A program made the translations under genes and the position numbers. 64,000 bases of DNA from the NCBI GenBank assembly GCA_018136815.1, contig CM030936.1, forward strand, positions 1 through 64,000, given 5' to 3'. The notes under the pieces are model-generated. The model did not search any database. It was given only the letters and a program-made list of their open reading frames with translations, and had not been told where the DNA came from. Below, in pieces: positions 30,699 through 40,330 of the stretch. Position 1 is the first letter of the stretch; every line of letters starts with the position of its first letter. The stretch is from Isochrysis galbana. Its lineage: Eukaryota > Haptophyta > Isochrysidales > Isochrysidaceae.

Positions 30699-32512
30699 TC
30701 ATTGGCCGAGCGCACCATCACATAATCCCCGTAACATGAGTGGACAGTCGGCGCATCTCGGCGCAATCTCAAAGCACCTTCCTTGCCCAAACCCGACGAG
30801 CATCGGATGCACTTCCATCCAGTAATTGGAAGGCAACCATGCCTCAAGCTTTCGACGCGTAGTGTCCATGGACTTTACGGGACCTGACACGCCCGTCCAG
30901 CCCAGGCGGTTGCAGATGCGATGGACGTGGCTGTCTACCGCTATCCCCTCTGCTCGCCCCCATATGATTTGCAACGCCAAATGTGCGGCCTTAAGGCCTA
31001 CTCCGGCCAACTTCATTAGCTCGTCAAACTTGTGAGGCACACGGCCACTGTGGTGCTCACGCAAAGCTTCACACGTCCTGAGAATGTAGCCCGCCTTCGT
31101 CGGCGGAAAGCCCACCGAGAAAGAGTTGCCTCCGATAGCAGCTTGAAGCAGCACTTCATCGAGTTTCCCAACGGTCTCAAGGCAGATGGGACCGTCCTCT
31201 TGGACAAGAAAGCGGAGCCGCTGCATGGCATGCGCGACGGCAACATCACGGGATCGCGATGCCAGAATAATGGCGATGAGCGTCTGGAATCGATGAGCTT
31301 CCTCGCCGTCGTCACCATTGACGATCGCGCCGCATCCGAGATAGTCGATGGGCGAAATGGAGTCCGCACGGGCTTCCTTGATAGCCTCCCATTGTTCTTG
31401 CCATCGCAAGGGAGCCCAATCGGTTATAGATCCGTCAGTATTCGCACTCGAAGTCGGCTCTGGCGCAGGTTGTGTGGCAGACTGTAATGGTGCTGCTGGG
31501 GCAGATGGCGCCGCCAAAGACGCACTCAGCTGGTCTAGCGGAAGCTGGGAGGGGCCTTTTGCTGTAGGCCCTAGTGGTGGCAATTGCCAATCGATGGGGG
31601 CCAGGCCTTTTTCACGCAGGTACTTGTTGGCTTGAGAGAAGTGCCGGCACCCAAAGAAGCCGCGCCGTGCGGAAAGGGGCGACGGGTGCGGTGCATACAG
31701 CACGCGGTGGGCGTCCGGGTCAATGAGCTTGCCTCTGGATCCCGCCGCTTTCCCCCACAAGAGAAAGACGAGGCCAGATCGTTGCTGCGACAAGCTCGTG
31801 ATTAATGCCGACGTAAACACTTCCCACCTACGAGTCCCCACGTCACGAGAAGGCAAAGTCGAAAGCGTAAGCGGGCGCACAGCCTAATGCAGTGGATAAG
31901 CCGATGAACAAGGCTGTGGCCCAAGTTGGGCCGGCGCTCCGCGCGTGCACCAAGCGGGTGCAGTTGGTTGCCATAGCAATCGCACCCATGACCAGAATGG
32001 GACGCTGCCTCTCCAGCGCGAACAGTGAGTACCGCATTCAGCAAGAGGACCCCTTGTTTTGTCCACGCGTCAAGGTAGCCATGGGGAGAGATAGGGACGC
32101 CAAGATCGTCGTGAAGCTCTTGAAAGATGTTCCTCAGAGATGGAGGTGGGCGCACTCCGGGCTTAACAGAGAAGGCGAGCCCGTGAGGATGGCCCGGCGT
32201 TGGGTACGGGTCTTGACCGATAATAACCACACGGACGTCTTCAAAATGGCAGTTCTCAAGCGCTGCAAATGTCTCCTCAGCCATTGGAAGGACGTGCGCA
32301 CGGCTGCGCTCTGTGTCGACAAAGCGCCGGAGGGCGGCGTACGCATCTGACTGGCAGTAGTCGCTCATGGGCGCTCTCCATGAGGGTGGAAGCAGCCATG
32401 GCGAGGCTTCAGGGGTGGCATGCATCGCAACGCCGCCGCTCCATCGCGCCAGTCCCACGCCATGCAGCGCGAGCCTCGCGCGCCTCCACGGGATGCCCGC
32501 GGGCGGCAGCAT
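30699..32512 (-). CDS. Uracil-DNA glycosylase / endonuclease III fusion protein, 2 exons
   Basis: Two exons on the minus strand, 32512-31986 and 31827-30699, joined by a 158-bp GT-AG intron (GG|GTGCGA...CTCGTAG|GTGG), give 551 residues. The first 32 residues are Arg/Ala/Leu-rich without acids, like a mitochondrial presequence. Residues 45-250 are family-1 UNG: LLPPSWRAPMSDY, GQDPYPTPG with catalytic Asp101, FSVKPG, LLLNAVLTVRAG, VFLLWG and APHPSPLSA with His223. The intron splits HSGHGWEVF cleanly. A Pro/Ala linker (about 255-330) leads to an endonuclease III/NTHL1 domain (about 345-551): LAGVGLKAAHL with Lys455, AVDSHVHRICNRLGW with Asp474, and iron-sulfur Cys 527, 534, 537 and 545. The last Cys spacing is C-X7-C where the family usually has C-X5-C. 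It should excise uracil and oxidised pyrimidines and nick the resulting abasic site in one polypeptide, probably in an organelle. Confidence 0.88.
31828..31985 (-). other. Intron of the UNG-endonuclease III gene
   Basis: 158 bp, minus strand, donor GTGCGATTGC and acceptor GGGACTCGTAG. Splicing restores the UNG motif between exon 1 (SHSGHG) and exon 2 (WEVFTSALI). Unspliced readthrough gives unrelated sequence on either side. Confidence 0.85.
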
Positions 32513-32579
32513 GGCCGACGCCGTGTCGGCTCCGCCGACCGCCGAGCTAGCCCCTCCGTCTTGTTTGGGAGACTCATAA

Positions 32580-32837
32580 CATTAGGTTATAAAAGTACTC
32601 TAGATTGTAGGCTGCGCTGCCGCCCGTTTTGAGCATCTGCAGATTGAAGTTATGCCTGCAGTTGCTCACGTTGAGGACTGACAAGCCCGACAAGCGGGCG
32701 CCATTTTCGCAGCACGACGGGCATAGGTAGGTCAGAGCAGCTTCGATCGATGAGCGAGGGCGAGGACGGCGGCGAGAGCGACATCGAGCGAGCGGCGAGA
32801 GGCGAGAGGCGAGGGCGAGCGAGAGGAGGACCGGGAT
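32580..32837. other. Upstream region of the UNG-endonuclease III gene
   Basis: No gene recognised. A GCGAGAGGCGAGAGGCGAGGG short repeat lies at 32790-32825. It presumably contains the promoter, but no motif can be named. Confidence 0.3.
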
Positions 32838-32943
32838 CCTAGATGGGAAATACGTATTCACCGTATTTGTACGCAGACCAAATACAGACCGTAATTGCCG
32901 TATTTGAAACCCCCTTCGTTTTTGCCCCCGTATTTGGAAGTAG

Positions 32944-33000
32944 AAGTAGAAGTAGTGAAGTAGTAGTCTACATAGTAGTAGTAGTAGTAGAAGTAGACAA
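32944..33000 (+). repeat. GTA/GAA microsatellite
   Basis: A run of AGTAGAAGTAG and TAGTAGTAG units; simple-sequence repeat. Confidence 0.7.
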
Positions 33001-33486
33001 CGCGACAACGCGACAACGCATACAGCATACAGGTCGAGGGTCTGTAGTGCGATAGTGCGATCTTGTGATCTTTTGTGATCTCGTGATCTTCACACATGGT
33101 GTGTGGAATATGGATATGGTCCTCAGATGAGCAACTTCTGAAAACACTCAGCACTGGGGTGCACAGCATCATCCCCAAGCCACAATCGTCCTCATCATCC
33201 TCTCATCGCTGTCATCATCACTCTCCCACATCGGAACATCTGGACGCCAACCAGCGCTTTGCACACGCAGTTGCACATGCATGGACTCGTGACAAAAATC
33301 CAACTTATCTGCCACGTGATACGTGATGCTGGGCCATACGCGAACGCGCTTGAGAATGAATTTGGCCATACACCATACACCGACCAATTGCGTTCAGTGT
33401 TCAGTAGCTGACGCTGCTGTTGGTTGGGACAAAACTTGTGGTGCCATGGCTGCAAACATTGGAACATGTTTGCCGTACATTGTCAA
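33001..33486. other. Unassigned part of the TE island
   Basis: Contains TGTGATCT-type short repeats near 33060-33090 and no frame of recognisable quality. Confidence 0.3.
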
Positions 33487-33873
33487 CTAAGTTTATACTT
33501 GGTTGACCCAGGGGGGGCACGAGCCCCCCCCCCCTCTCCACTCCTAGGGAAGGGCCGCGGCTCGCCGCGGCCACTCGCCTCGGCGAGAGAGATTAGCGCT
33601 TCTGGGCTCCCATTCACGAGTGCCCCCCCCCCCTGCGTTGTTTTTACCCGAAAGGGGTTTTCCCCCAGCGTGGACTCGAGGAGAGGACGTGCTGGGGTGC
33701 GTGGGGTCGGTGCGTGCACTGGGGGGAGGACAAATATCGAGGGGAGGGTGCAATGCCCCCTCCCCCCGGTAGCACTCGGACACCTGGCTCGTCAGGCATG
33801 GCGGGATTCCGGGACGGAAAAGTTGTGTCCAATTAGCTAGAGCTAGTGGGGTTGGCTAGGATATAACATTAAT
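33487..33873 (+). mobile_element. Family R retroposon, copy B (internally deleted)
   Basis: Plus orientation: ACTAAGTTTATACTTGGTTG at the 5' end, the GGGGGGCACGAGCCCCCC hairpin, then a jump to the GGGCCGCGGCTCGCCGCGGCC segment and the shared 3' end GGTTGGCTAGGATATAACATTAATT. Compared with copy A about 480 bp are missing from the middle. The long frames across it are artefacts. Confidence 0.7.
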
Positions 33874-34521
33874 TGTTTTAGTTACTTCCCCCCACCTCCT
33901 CCCTTCCACTCCGACCTCAATACATATTCGTCTGCGATCGGCCCTCTCTGTTCGTAATTCCGTCCGTCCATCCGTCCGCCGACCGCCGCCCATGTTGTGC
34001 CTCTCCCCCTCACTCGCTCTTTGCGATGGGTGCCCCCTTCTTGGGTGCTCCATCGGGGGGGGGGTTGTGGTTAGGGGGAGATCCGCCCTTTAGGTTTCCC
34101 AAAGAGAGGCCCTCTCTCTTTGTTTTCCCGCCCGCCTTCGCGTGTCTCCCTTCGGGTTGCACCCTCTCCGTCCGATCGGGATCCTCCGATCCCGATCTTC
34201 CTCTCTTCCCCCCGTGTGTTAGGATAGGGGTGATCGCTCTCGATCCCCCTCCCTTGTTTTCTCATGTGTGCGCCCCCTTTCTTTCCTTGTGCGCGCCCCC
34301 GTGCGTTTCCCGCGTTTTCTCTTGTCCCAGAGTTTCCGAGAGTCGCGCCCATGGCCGCACTCCCAGAGGCTCTGGGCGAGCTCTCTCGACCGCCGTCGCC
34401 CCATGCTCGTGTGAGCGGTGTCCCCGCCGGTGCCATGCCTCCCTCCAGCCCCAGTGCTCCCTGTGCTCAGCCGTCGGACGTGGCGCCGTCGGAGAGGGCT
34501 TGTTGCGCGTAGTCGTCTAGG
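33874..34521. other. Unassigned, CT-rich sequence
   Basis: Pyrimidine-rich with inverted GGGATCGG-type words and no homology I can name. An ATG at 34352 opens a 54-residue frame (MAALPEALGELSRPP) without family resemblance. It might be an LTR or 5' leader of another retroelement, given the Gypsy fragment next to it on the other strand. Confidence 0.25.
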
Positions 34522-34935
34522 CGAGTAGCGAGTAGCCTCAACAATCTCATCTAGCGCAGGCGTGCCCACTGCGAGGTAGTCGGCCGAGATAGAGGCCGTG
34601 TCGACGGTGGTCGGCCCTAAACTCCGGGACCCAGCCTGCCGGCGTCGGGCAGTAAGGGTCCGGGTGACCGTAGCGACCGTGACAGCGTCCTGATTGCACT
34701 CGGAGTCGGAGTCAGACATGTCGGTGTCCGGATAGGTCAAGACAGCCTCAGAGAGGTCGTCGTCGCTGGGTTGCGGTAGCGCGACAATCCTAGAAAGACC
34801 GTCGGTGTCACAATGATACTTGCCGGGCTTATGGACTACATCGAAGCGGTACTCGGACAGCTTGAGGATCCACCGCATGAGTCGAGAGGCTGGGCCACCT
34901 CCGACGGAGTCTTTCATCGAATGGAGCCACCCCTC
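34522..34935 (-). mobile_element. Gypsy pol fragment (end of RNase H and connector)
   Basis: Minus-strand translation gives LHSMKDSVGGGPASRLMRW, EYRFDVVHKPGKYHCDTDGLSR and SADYLAVGTP, which align with the RNase H end and linker of the 15.4-28.7 kb element (LHTMKDQVAGGPASRLTRW, EHKPGAVHQDADGLSR, SSYLAPGTP). It is clearly diverged and truncated on both sides; a family R copy joins it at about 34935. Confidence 0.8.
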
Positions 34936-35760
34936 TCTATCCACTCCTCCCCTGCCATGGGGGAGGAACCACCCACTCTCCTGGCACGCCTGATGGCTTG
35001 CCAGGAGCACACAGCCCTGCTGACCCATTCCTCTCCCCACAGGCCCGCCTGACTCGCCCGCCCTGGCCCGTCGTGGCCTGCCCATCCCTCTGACCAGCCC
35101 CTCCTCCCCCTGGGCCCCCCTGATCAGGACCCCCCAGCCAGCTCCAGTCGACTGGCAGGGGCTCGAGAGCCAGCGAGGGAGAGGCAGGAGGGGCCAGGGC
35201 CATGCCCCAGCCTCACCTGTCCCCTGAGCTGCGCTCCCAGGCCCCTGCCGGCCTCCTGGGGACCTGAAGAGGGGCCGCAGGCGCAGGCGCGCGCCATGGG
35301 CCCCCGCCGCAGGGAAGAGAGGAGGAAAAGGGAAGAGGGAGGGGAGGGTGGAGTGGCAGCTCTCCCCTCCGGCAGAAACGTGTCTTCTCGCCCCGTTTGG
35401 GTAAGAGAAGACGGGGGCGCCAGAGCCAGGAGGGAAGGGCCGCGGCTCGCCGCGGCCACTCGCTTCGGCGAGGAGAGATTAGCGCTCCTGGGCCCCTATT
35501 CACGAGTGCCCCCCCCCCCCCTGCGTTGCTTTTATCCGAAAGGGGTTTTCCCCCAGCGTGGACTCGAGGAGAGGACGTGCTGGGGTGCGCGGGGTCGGTG
35601 CGTGCACTGGGGGGAGGACAAATATCCCCCCTTCCCCCGGTAGCATTCGGACACCTGGCTCGTCGGGCATGGCGGGATTCCGGGACGGAAAAGTCGTTGT
35701 GTCCAATTAGCTAGTGGGGTTGGCTAGGATATAACATTAATTATTTTATTTTATTTTTAT
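34936..35760 (+). mobile_element. Family R retroposon, copy C (5' truncated)
   Basis: Plus orientation, matching copy A over nearly its whole body (TCCTGGCACGCCTGATGGCTTGCC, CTGAGCTGCGCTCCCAGGCC, CCGCCGCAGGGAAGAGAGG, GGCCGCGGCTCGCCGCGGCC). It ends AATTAGCTAGTGGGGTTGG, GATATAACATTAATT and an (ATTTT)n tail at 35740-35762. The first 60 bp including the TTTATACTT end are missing, as expected of 5' truncation during reverse transcription. Confidence 0.75.
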
Positions 35761-35762
35761 TT

Positions 35763-36264
35763 AGTAGGAGTCGGGTCTGAGAGTGTCTGCCATCGAGCGC
35801 TACGAGCGATGAGGTAGACTTACGGTCGGAGGATTGCGACGCGTGGCGTCGGCGAGTAGGGACGAGGCTAGCTAGCGAGCTAGTGGAAGAGAGAGAGAAT
35901 GAGAATGAGAGCTTCTTAGATCCGAGGTAGACACGGGAGACTACAACACACGGACTCAAAAAGTCTGAGGGCACAGAACCACACAAACGCTAAGCCAAAC
36001 GGAGCGAAAACTAACCGCACCTGGACGGACGGCCAGGCATCGGCACCAGGGCAATTCAGCAACGCGCAGACATGCGACAGGGGGGTCGGCACAACGAGGG
36101 CAGACCTCGCTGGGGAGCTACGACCGATGGACGAGAGAAGACAGAAGACAGTCATGGAACATTGAGAAGAGGCGGTATACCAATCGACGAGACCTTTGAG
36201 GCTTAAAATAGCCCACAGGTTAGAAGTAAAAGCCTGTCATCGTATGAAATACGACAGAGGGTCA
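35763..36264. other. Unassigned spacer
   Basis: Nothing recognisable on either strand; short frames only. Confidence 0.3.
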
Positions 36265-36399
36265 TATTGAGACAGTTTCGAATACGGTGAATACGGTCTG
36301 TATTTGGCCCGGTAAATACGTATCTCCCATCTCCCATCTAGGTGTCCAAGTGTCCAACATAAGAAGAGCACGCAAAAAAAAAGCGACCGATCAGCGACG

Positions 36400-36924
36400 A
36401 ATGGTCGGGTGGTCGGCACCTCCCCTCGTCCTCCTTTGCCCCCCTCACAGTATCTTCTCTTCTGTCACTCCTTTTCTTCTCTCTCTCTCCCTCCGTGCCC
36501 CGCTCCAAAGGCCCGGCAGCTCCCCGCGCCCCCTTCCTTTTTGACCTCCCCCCCCCACCCCCTTTCTTCTCTCCTCCACTCCCTCAACTTCTTACCCCCA
36601 CCACCATAGTCACGTATTTCTCCAAAGAAATATGACGAGTAAGTAATGAAACCCATTGACACTTTCCTCCTCTTCTCTCATATCGTGGCCTGTATGTAGG
36701 AGTACATTCTCTCTTCTCTTCTTCCTCCTTTCTTCTTTCTTTTTGTCTCCGAACTCTTTGTATCTTCTCTCTTCTCTTCTCTGTACTTCCTCTCTCCTCC
36801 CCCCGTCGGCGCTCGCCTCCTTCTCACTATCCGAGCCCTCCGCCCGCCCCAAGCCCTCCTCTCCTCTCTGCCCCCTCCCTCTCCCTGCCGTGCGGTCGTC
36901 TCGCGCGTAGGGCGAACGCCCACG
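36400..36924 (+). promoter_or_regulatory. Pyrimidine-rich 5' region of the J-domain gene
   Basis: About 500 bp very rich in CT on the plus strand (TCTTCTCT, CCCTCC, CTTCCTCC). Similar long pyrimidine or purine tracts precede the MetRS and Mpv17 genes, so this may be a general promoter or leader feature of this genome. No TATA-like or initiator motif is claimed. Confidence 0.3.
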
Positions 36925-39132
36925 ATGCCTAAGGCTTTCGGCCGGCTCAGGCGCCGAATACTCACAGCCGTCCAGCGCAGGGGAGGCCCAACAAGCCCAG
37001 ATGCCGGCTGCGCCAGCCGGCCAGCCGCCGATGACCCCCTGTGCTACCGCTCGCCGGTGGGCAGACGGGCAGCCAATGAGCGGGATTCGGGGCGCTCTGG
37101 GACTCAGGATACCCCGACAACTAAAAGAGCGACGCCACTCTCGCCTAAAGCAGAGGCCACACCCGGGTGTGCAGAAACCGCGCCAGGCAGGGGTTGGCAA
37201 GGAAGTGGTCTGCGAGATCCCCAATCGGCGGCCCCGCCACACAGTACTTGTGGCGCAGGTGCGAAATCTGGGGAAGGTAGCCAGAGAGAGAAATCTACCC
37301 CGGGGTCACGGAGAAGAGTAGAGGCGGAAGGCAACCGTCCAGCAAGTGGGGAAACTGCACCAAACCAGATGGACGCGGAAGCAGCTCCATCTGAAGAATC
37401 TACGGATGAGAAGGAGGAGAAAACCGAGGATGGGTACGAAGAACCCTCTTCTAGCTCGGCCAGCTGCTCGTCTGAGGAGGCAACGAATTCGGCAAAGGAG
37501 GCAGAGCAGCATCAGGCTCGGACCCATCGTCCACCGACTGGCTGTGATACCAGCAAGCCGCAGGAATCGGAGGATGCGGATGGACGAAAGAGCGATTCCG
37601 GGGGAGCATCAACACCAACACAGCAAACGGCAGAGGGGCGTGCCAAACGTGATCAGCAGCCGCCCAGGGCCTCAAACAAGGATACGGCATACCGAGCAAA
37701 AGCAGGGGCGGGAGCGAGCAACTCGCCCAACACCCAAGATGCAGCTACTCGGCAAGAAGCTGCACAATGTGGCCAACATGCTGCGATCGATGCCGATGCT
37801 CAGGCAGCTGCGCGATGGGCAGCACGCGCAGAGTCTGGCTTCTGCACTCTAGAAGAGCGCGTGAGATTGCTGGAGCGCGCAGCTGCACTCCAACCAAATA
37901 ATCCAAAGTATGCCTCTAAGTTGCATCGAGTTCGTCGAGAGCCTGGTTTGCGGCTTGCCTATCGCAACATCACATCTGCCATTGGTGCTTATGCCTTTGC
38001 GATCTCAGCGACGTCCTCCCTCCTCGCCATGGTGGGGGCTATTGCGTATGCACCGCGGCATATGTACGCGTGGATTCAGATGTTGGCCCAGAGCGATATG
38101 ATGTCACGAACTCTGTTATGGATGACGGGCATGTCGAGCCATACCTTGGGTGCTGAGATACTCGCGCTTCTTGTGATGGTGTTCGCCTTGCAGTTTGGCC
38201 TACTTCTCTTGTTGCTCCCACGATCACGACGCTCGCTAGTTCTCCCACGTATGGTGACGAGTCCGTTTGCTAGTCGGGCGATGTGGCTACGAATTTCATC
38301 GTCGATGCATGAATGGTCTTCACGAGTTCTTTTATTTGTGTTGCAAGTGCTATGTTGGACATGGAACATGTTGCGGTCCTGCGTGATGCAATGCATCTGC
38401 GGAGCACACCGCGTGAGTCAAATGTGCTTCGAAAACGTTCGCAGTACTTGGACGAGTTGCTGTGGAGCATGGATAAGACGAGGGAGGGGGAGCTGCCGCG
38501 AAACTTTTGGACGGCGTGCAGGTTCCCGATTTCAGCGCGGTGAGGCGAGTTCGCCTGGTCGAAATCACGAGAAGGATTCCGAAGAGGAGAAGCAACAAGG
38601 AAGGGCGCGACAAGACCAATGGGATGCAGATGCAGCAGAAGCTAGGCGCGATTGGCAGGAGCGTATGAGACGCGAGCACCCTGGTCGCGCCGGCGGAGGA
38701 CCTGAACCTGATTTGAGGCGACGCCGACCTCACCAGCCGAGTTCAGACCGCAACAGGGAAGCCACCTCGTCTTCTAATCAGCAACCACCACCGCGCAATC
38801 CATCGCCACCGCCACGGAAGCCGCAGTTCACGCCTCGTGCCGCTCCCGCGGCTCCGGCCCAAAGCTTGGCACAACGCATAGCGCAACTGCCTCCAGGTGA
38901 GCTAAAACGGGTGCTTCTTGCCAAGACTCATTATCAAGTGCTGGGAATCGACTCGGCAGCAAGCACAGTGCAAGTAAGGAAGGCATTCCACAAGCTCGCT
39001 CTTCGGCTTCACCCCGACAAGAACACCCATGAGCTTGCGGGCGAAGCGTTCAAAGTGCTACAACAAGCGCATTCAACGCTTGCGGATGCTCAGAAGCGGA
39101 TGCAATACGATAGATACTTCCGGGCTCGTTGA
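36925..39132 (+). CDS. Membrane J-domain (Hsp40/DnaJ) protein
   Basis: One uninterrupted frame of 735 residues from ATG 36925. Residues 1-290 are polar, Ser/Glu/Gln-rich and probably disordered. Residues about 305-340 form a charged helix (LEERVRLLERAAALQPNNPKY) reminiscent of the N-terminus of DNAJB12/14-type proteins. Three hydrophobic segments follow (about 352-376, 411-432 and 466-482), so it is probably an integral membrane protein. A Cys-rich stretch, then a basic, Pro-rich spacer lead to a C-terminal J domain (about 665-732): THYQVLGIDSAAS, VRKAFHKLALRLHPDKN with HPD at 696-698, and AFKVLQQAHSTLADAQKR. It would stimulate an Hsp70 at a membrane, perhaps the ER. A J domain at the extreme C-terminus after the membrane spans is unusual. 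The exact start is uncertain because the N-terminal part has no homology support. Confidence 0.8.
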   Translation: MPKAFGRLRRRILTAVQRRGGPTSPDAGCASRPAADDPLCYRSPVGRRAANERDSGRSGTQDTPTTKRATPLSPKAEATPGCAETAPGRGWQGSGLRDPQSAAPPHSTCGAGAKSGEGSQREKSTPGSRRRVEAEGNRPASGETAPNQMDAEAAPSEESTDEKEEKTEDGYEEPSSSSASCSSEEATNSAKEAEQHQARTHRPPTGCDTSKPQESEDADGRKSDSGGASTPTQQTAEGRAKRDQQPPRASNKDTAYRAKAGAGASNSPNTQDAATRQEAAQCGQHAAIDADAQAAARWAARAESGFCTLEERVRLLERAAALQPNNPKYASKLHRVRREPGLRLAYRNITSAIGAYAFAISATSSLLAMVGAIAYAPRHMYAWIQMLAQSDMMSRTLLWMTGMSSHTLGAEILALLVMVFALQFGLLLLLLPRSRRSLVLPRMVTSPFASRAMWLRISSSMHEWSSRVLLFVLQVLCWTWNMLRSCVMQCICGAHRVSQMCFENVRSTWTSCCGAWIRRGRGSCRETFGRRAGSRFQRGEASSPGRNHEKDSEEEKQQGRARQDQWDADAAEARRDWQERMRREHPGRAGGGPEPDLRRRRPHQPSSDRNREATSSSNQQPPPRNPSPPPRKPQFTPRAAPAAPAQSLAQRIAQLPPGELKRVLLAKTHYQVLGIDSAASTVQVRKAFHKLALRLHPDKNTHELAGEAFKVLQQAHSTLADAQKRMQYDRYFRAR

Positions 39133-39765
39133 GCGTGAAGTGTCTACAAGGCCGCCCCGACATGCCACGGCGACATCCGACATCCGGCACGCAGTATTTC
39201 GATGCATGGTCCATTCCTCTCCGCCGCACACGCATGCGCTTATGGCTGACAAGTGCTTTTATGGTCGGTCTTGTGTCGTGTGTCGTGTTGTGCATCTTAT
39301 GTCATGGATGGGTGGGTGGATTGGTAGATGGGTGGGTAGGTGCGCGTGCGCGTGCCCTTGTCTAGCGAGCACATTGCACGCTCACAATTGCGCCATCCTG
39401 TATGGCTTAGCTCAGATTGAGTTTATACTTAGTTCAAATGGGGAGGCGCCTCGTGCACTCCCCGCAAGGTGTTGTATTCAGGCCTTTGGGCATGAATATT
39501 TCGGCATGAGTACGAGCCTTCTCCGTAATATACCGTCTTCTATGTTCGTCGTGGTCACGCAAGGCGTGCAGATTCGGATTCTCCCTGGGCTCAAGTCCTG
39601 GGTCGCCGATTTTCATCTCGAAATTCGAAGATTTGAGTTTTATTTTTACCGTTACGGTAACACGGTAATTGTCCACGCGTTTAAATCCGCGCCGAAGAGC
39701 TAGCCTCATTAGTTCGAAGACCCAAGACAGAAGCCCAAGCCCGTCTCGAGAAAGATTGGGAAAAG
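39133..39765. other. Spacer with family R 5' end fragment
   Basis: 39416-39470 (GAGTTTATACTTAGTTCAAATG, GGCGCCTCGTGC) resembles the first 50 bp of family R. The rest is unassigned; the short frames do not look like genes. Confidence 0.35.
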
Positions 39766-39840
39766 ATGTCCGACCACCCGAGGCACCCCACCGACAAGAG
39801 AGGCCTGGGCTACACTAGCCCCAAGCTATCACCCTATACC
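39700..39840 (+). mobile_element. Gypsy-like pol fragment (PRHPTDKRGLGY motif)
   Basis: Translation from about 39735 reads DWEKMSDHPRHPTDKRGLGY, matching EWSRQMDQPRHPTDRRGLGY upstream of the protease in the 15.4-28.7 kb element. The match is short and the fragment is truncated on both sides. Confidence 0.6.
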
Positions 39841-39899
39841 GCTACCAACGAGGACGACGCGGGAGCCGGGGAGAGGAGAGGAGAGGGGGGGCGGACCGA

Positions 39900-40330
39900 T
39901 ACGGGAAGATACGGGGAGAAAGGGGACTGGGGCGCGGCGACGGAGGGGGAGTCGCGCGGGAAGACCTAAAAACGGAACGCACGGGGGGAAATGTACAAGG
40001 CCCCCCCCTTTACCCGCAACACATATGTTATTCATTCTAGTGATGTACGTATCGCTCTCGGAGACCCTGGTTTCTCTAGATGCGTCTACCGGCATTGCTG
40101 ACACGCTTGGCGTTCCCGTGCTCACCTCGGTGGGGGCCGGGTCAGGGGGCGGGGTCTCTCTTGCTTTTTCTAGGTGGTGCGAGACGTGTTGCACCACCCG
40201 TTCCCACGAGTTCAGGCATTCCGTTTTGTTTATTCTGCTCCCCTTATGGTCGCGAATATTTCGGGGAGGTGCTCTAGGTATTGAGCGCAATCCTCACGCG
40301 TGTAGGGTTCCGTGAGGTCCGGTTATGACA
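39900..40330 (-). mobile_element. LINE fragment (central ORF2 region)
   Basis: Minus-strand translation includes NPTREDCAQYLEHLPEI and ECLNSWERVVQHVSHHLEKAR. These align with the segment between reverse transcriptase and zinc knuckle of the LINEs at 11691 and 44305 (YSRAECAQYLRNN, FLETWDTIVRHAKATL). At 39955-40022 GCGGGAAGACCTAA, GGGGAAATGTACAAGG and TTTACCCGCAACACA match 62135-62205. Confidence 0.6.

Larger units (their letters stand above)
32838..36345. repeat. TE island bounded by inverted AT-rich repeats
   Basis: CTAGATGGGAAATACGTATTCACCG..., CAAATACAGACCGTAATTGCCGTATTTGAAAC at 32838-32912 is repeated in inverse orientation at about 36270-36345 (GTTTCGAATACGGTGAATACGG, CTGTATTTGG, AATACGTATCTCCCATCTAG). 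Both copies contain CCGTATT modules. Between them lie two family R copies and a Gypsy fragment. It could be one composite transposon with about 70-bp inverted ends, or two independent inserts of a small repeat; I found no flanking target duplication. Confidence 0.5.

Noticed and set aside
34219..35085. 288-residue minus-strand frame
   Set aside because: Only the middle is real (Gypsy RNase H fragment); the ends are family R and unassigned sequence.
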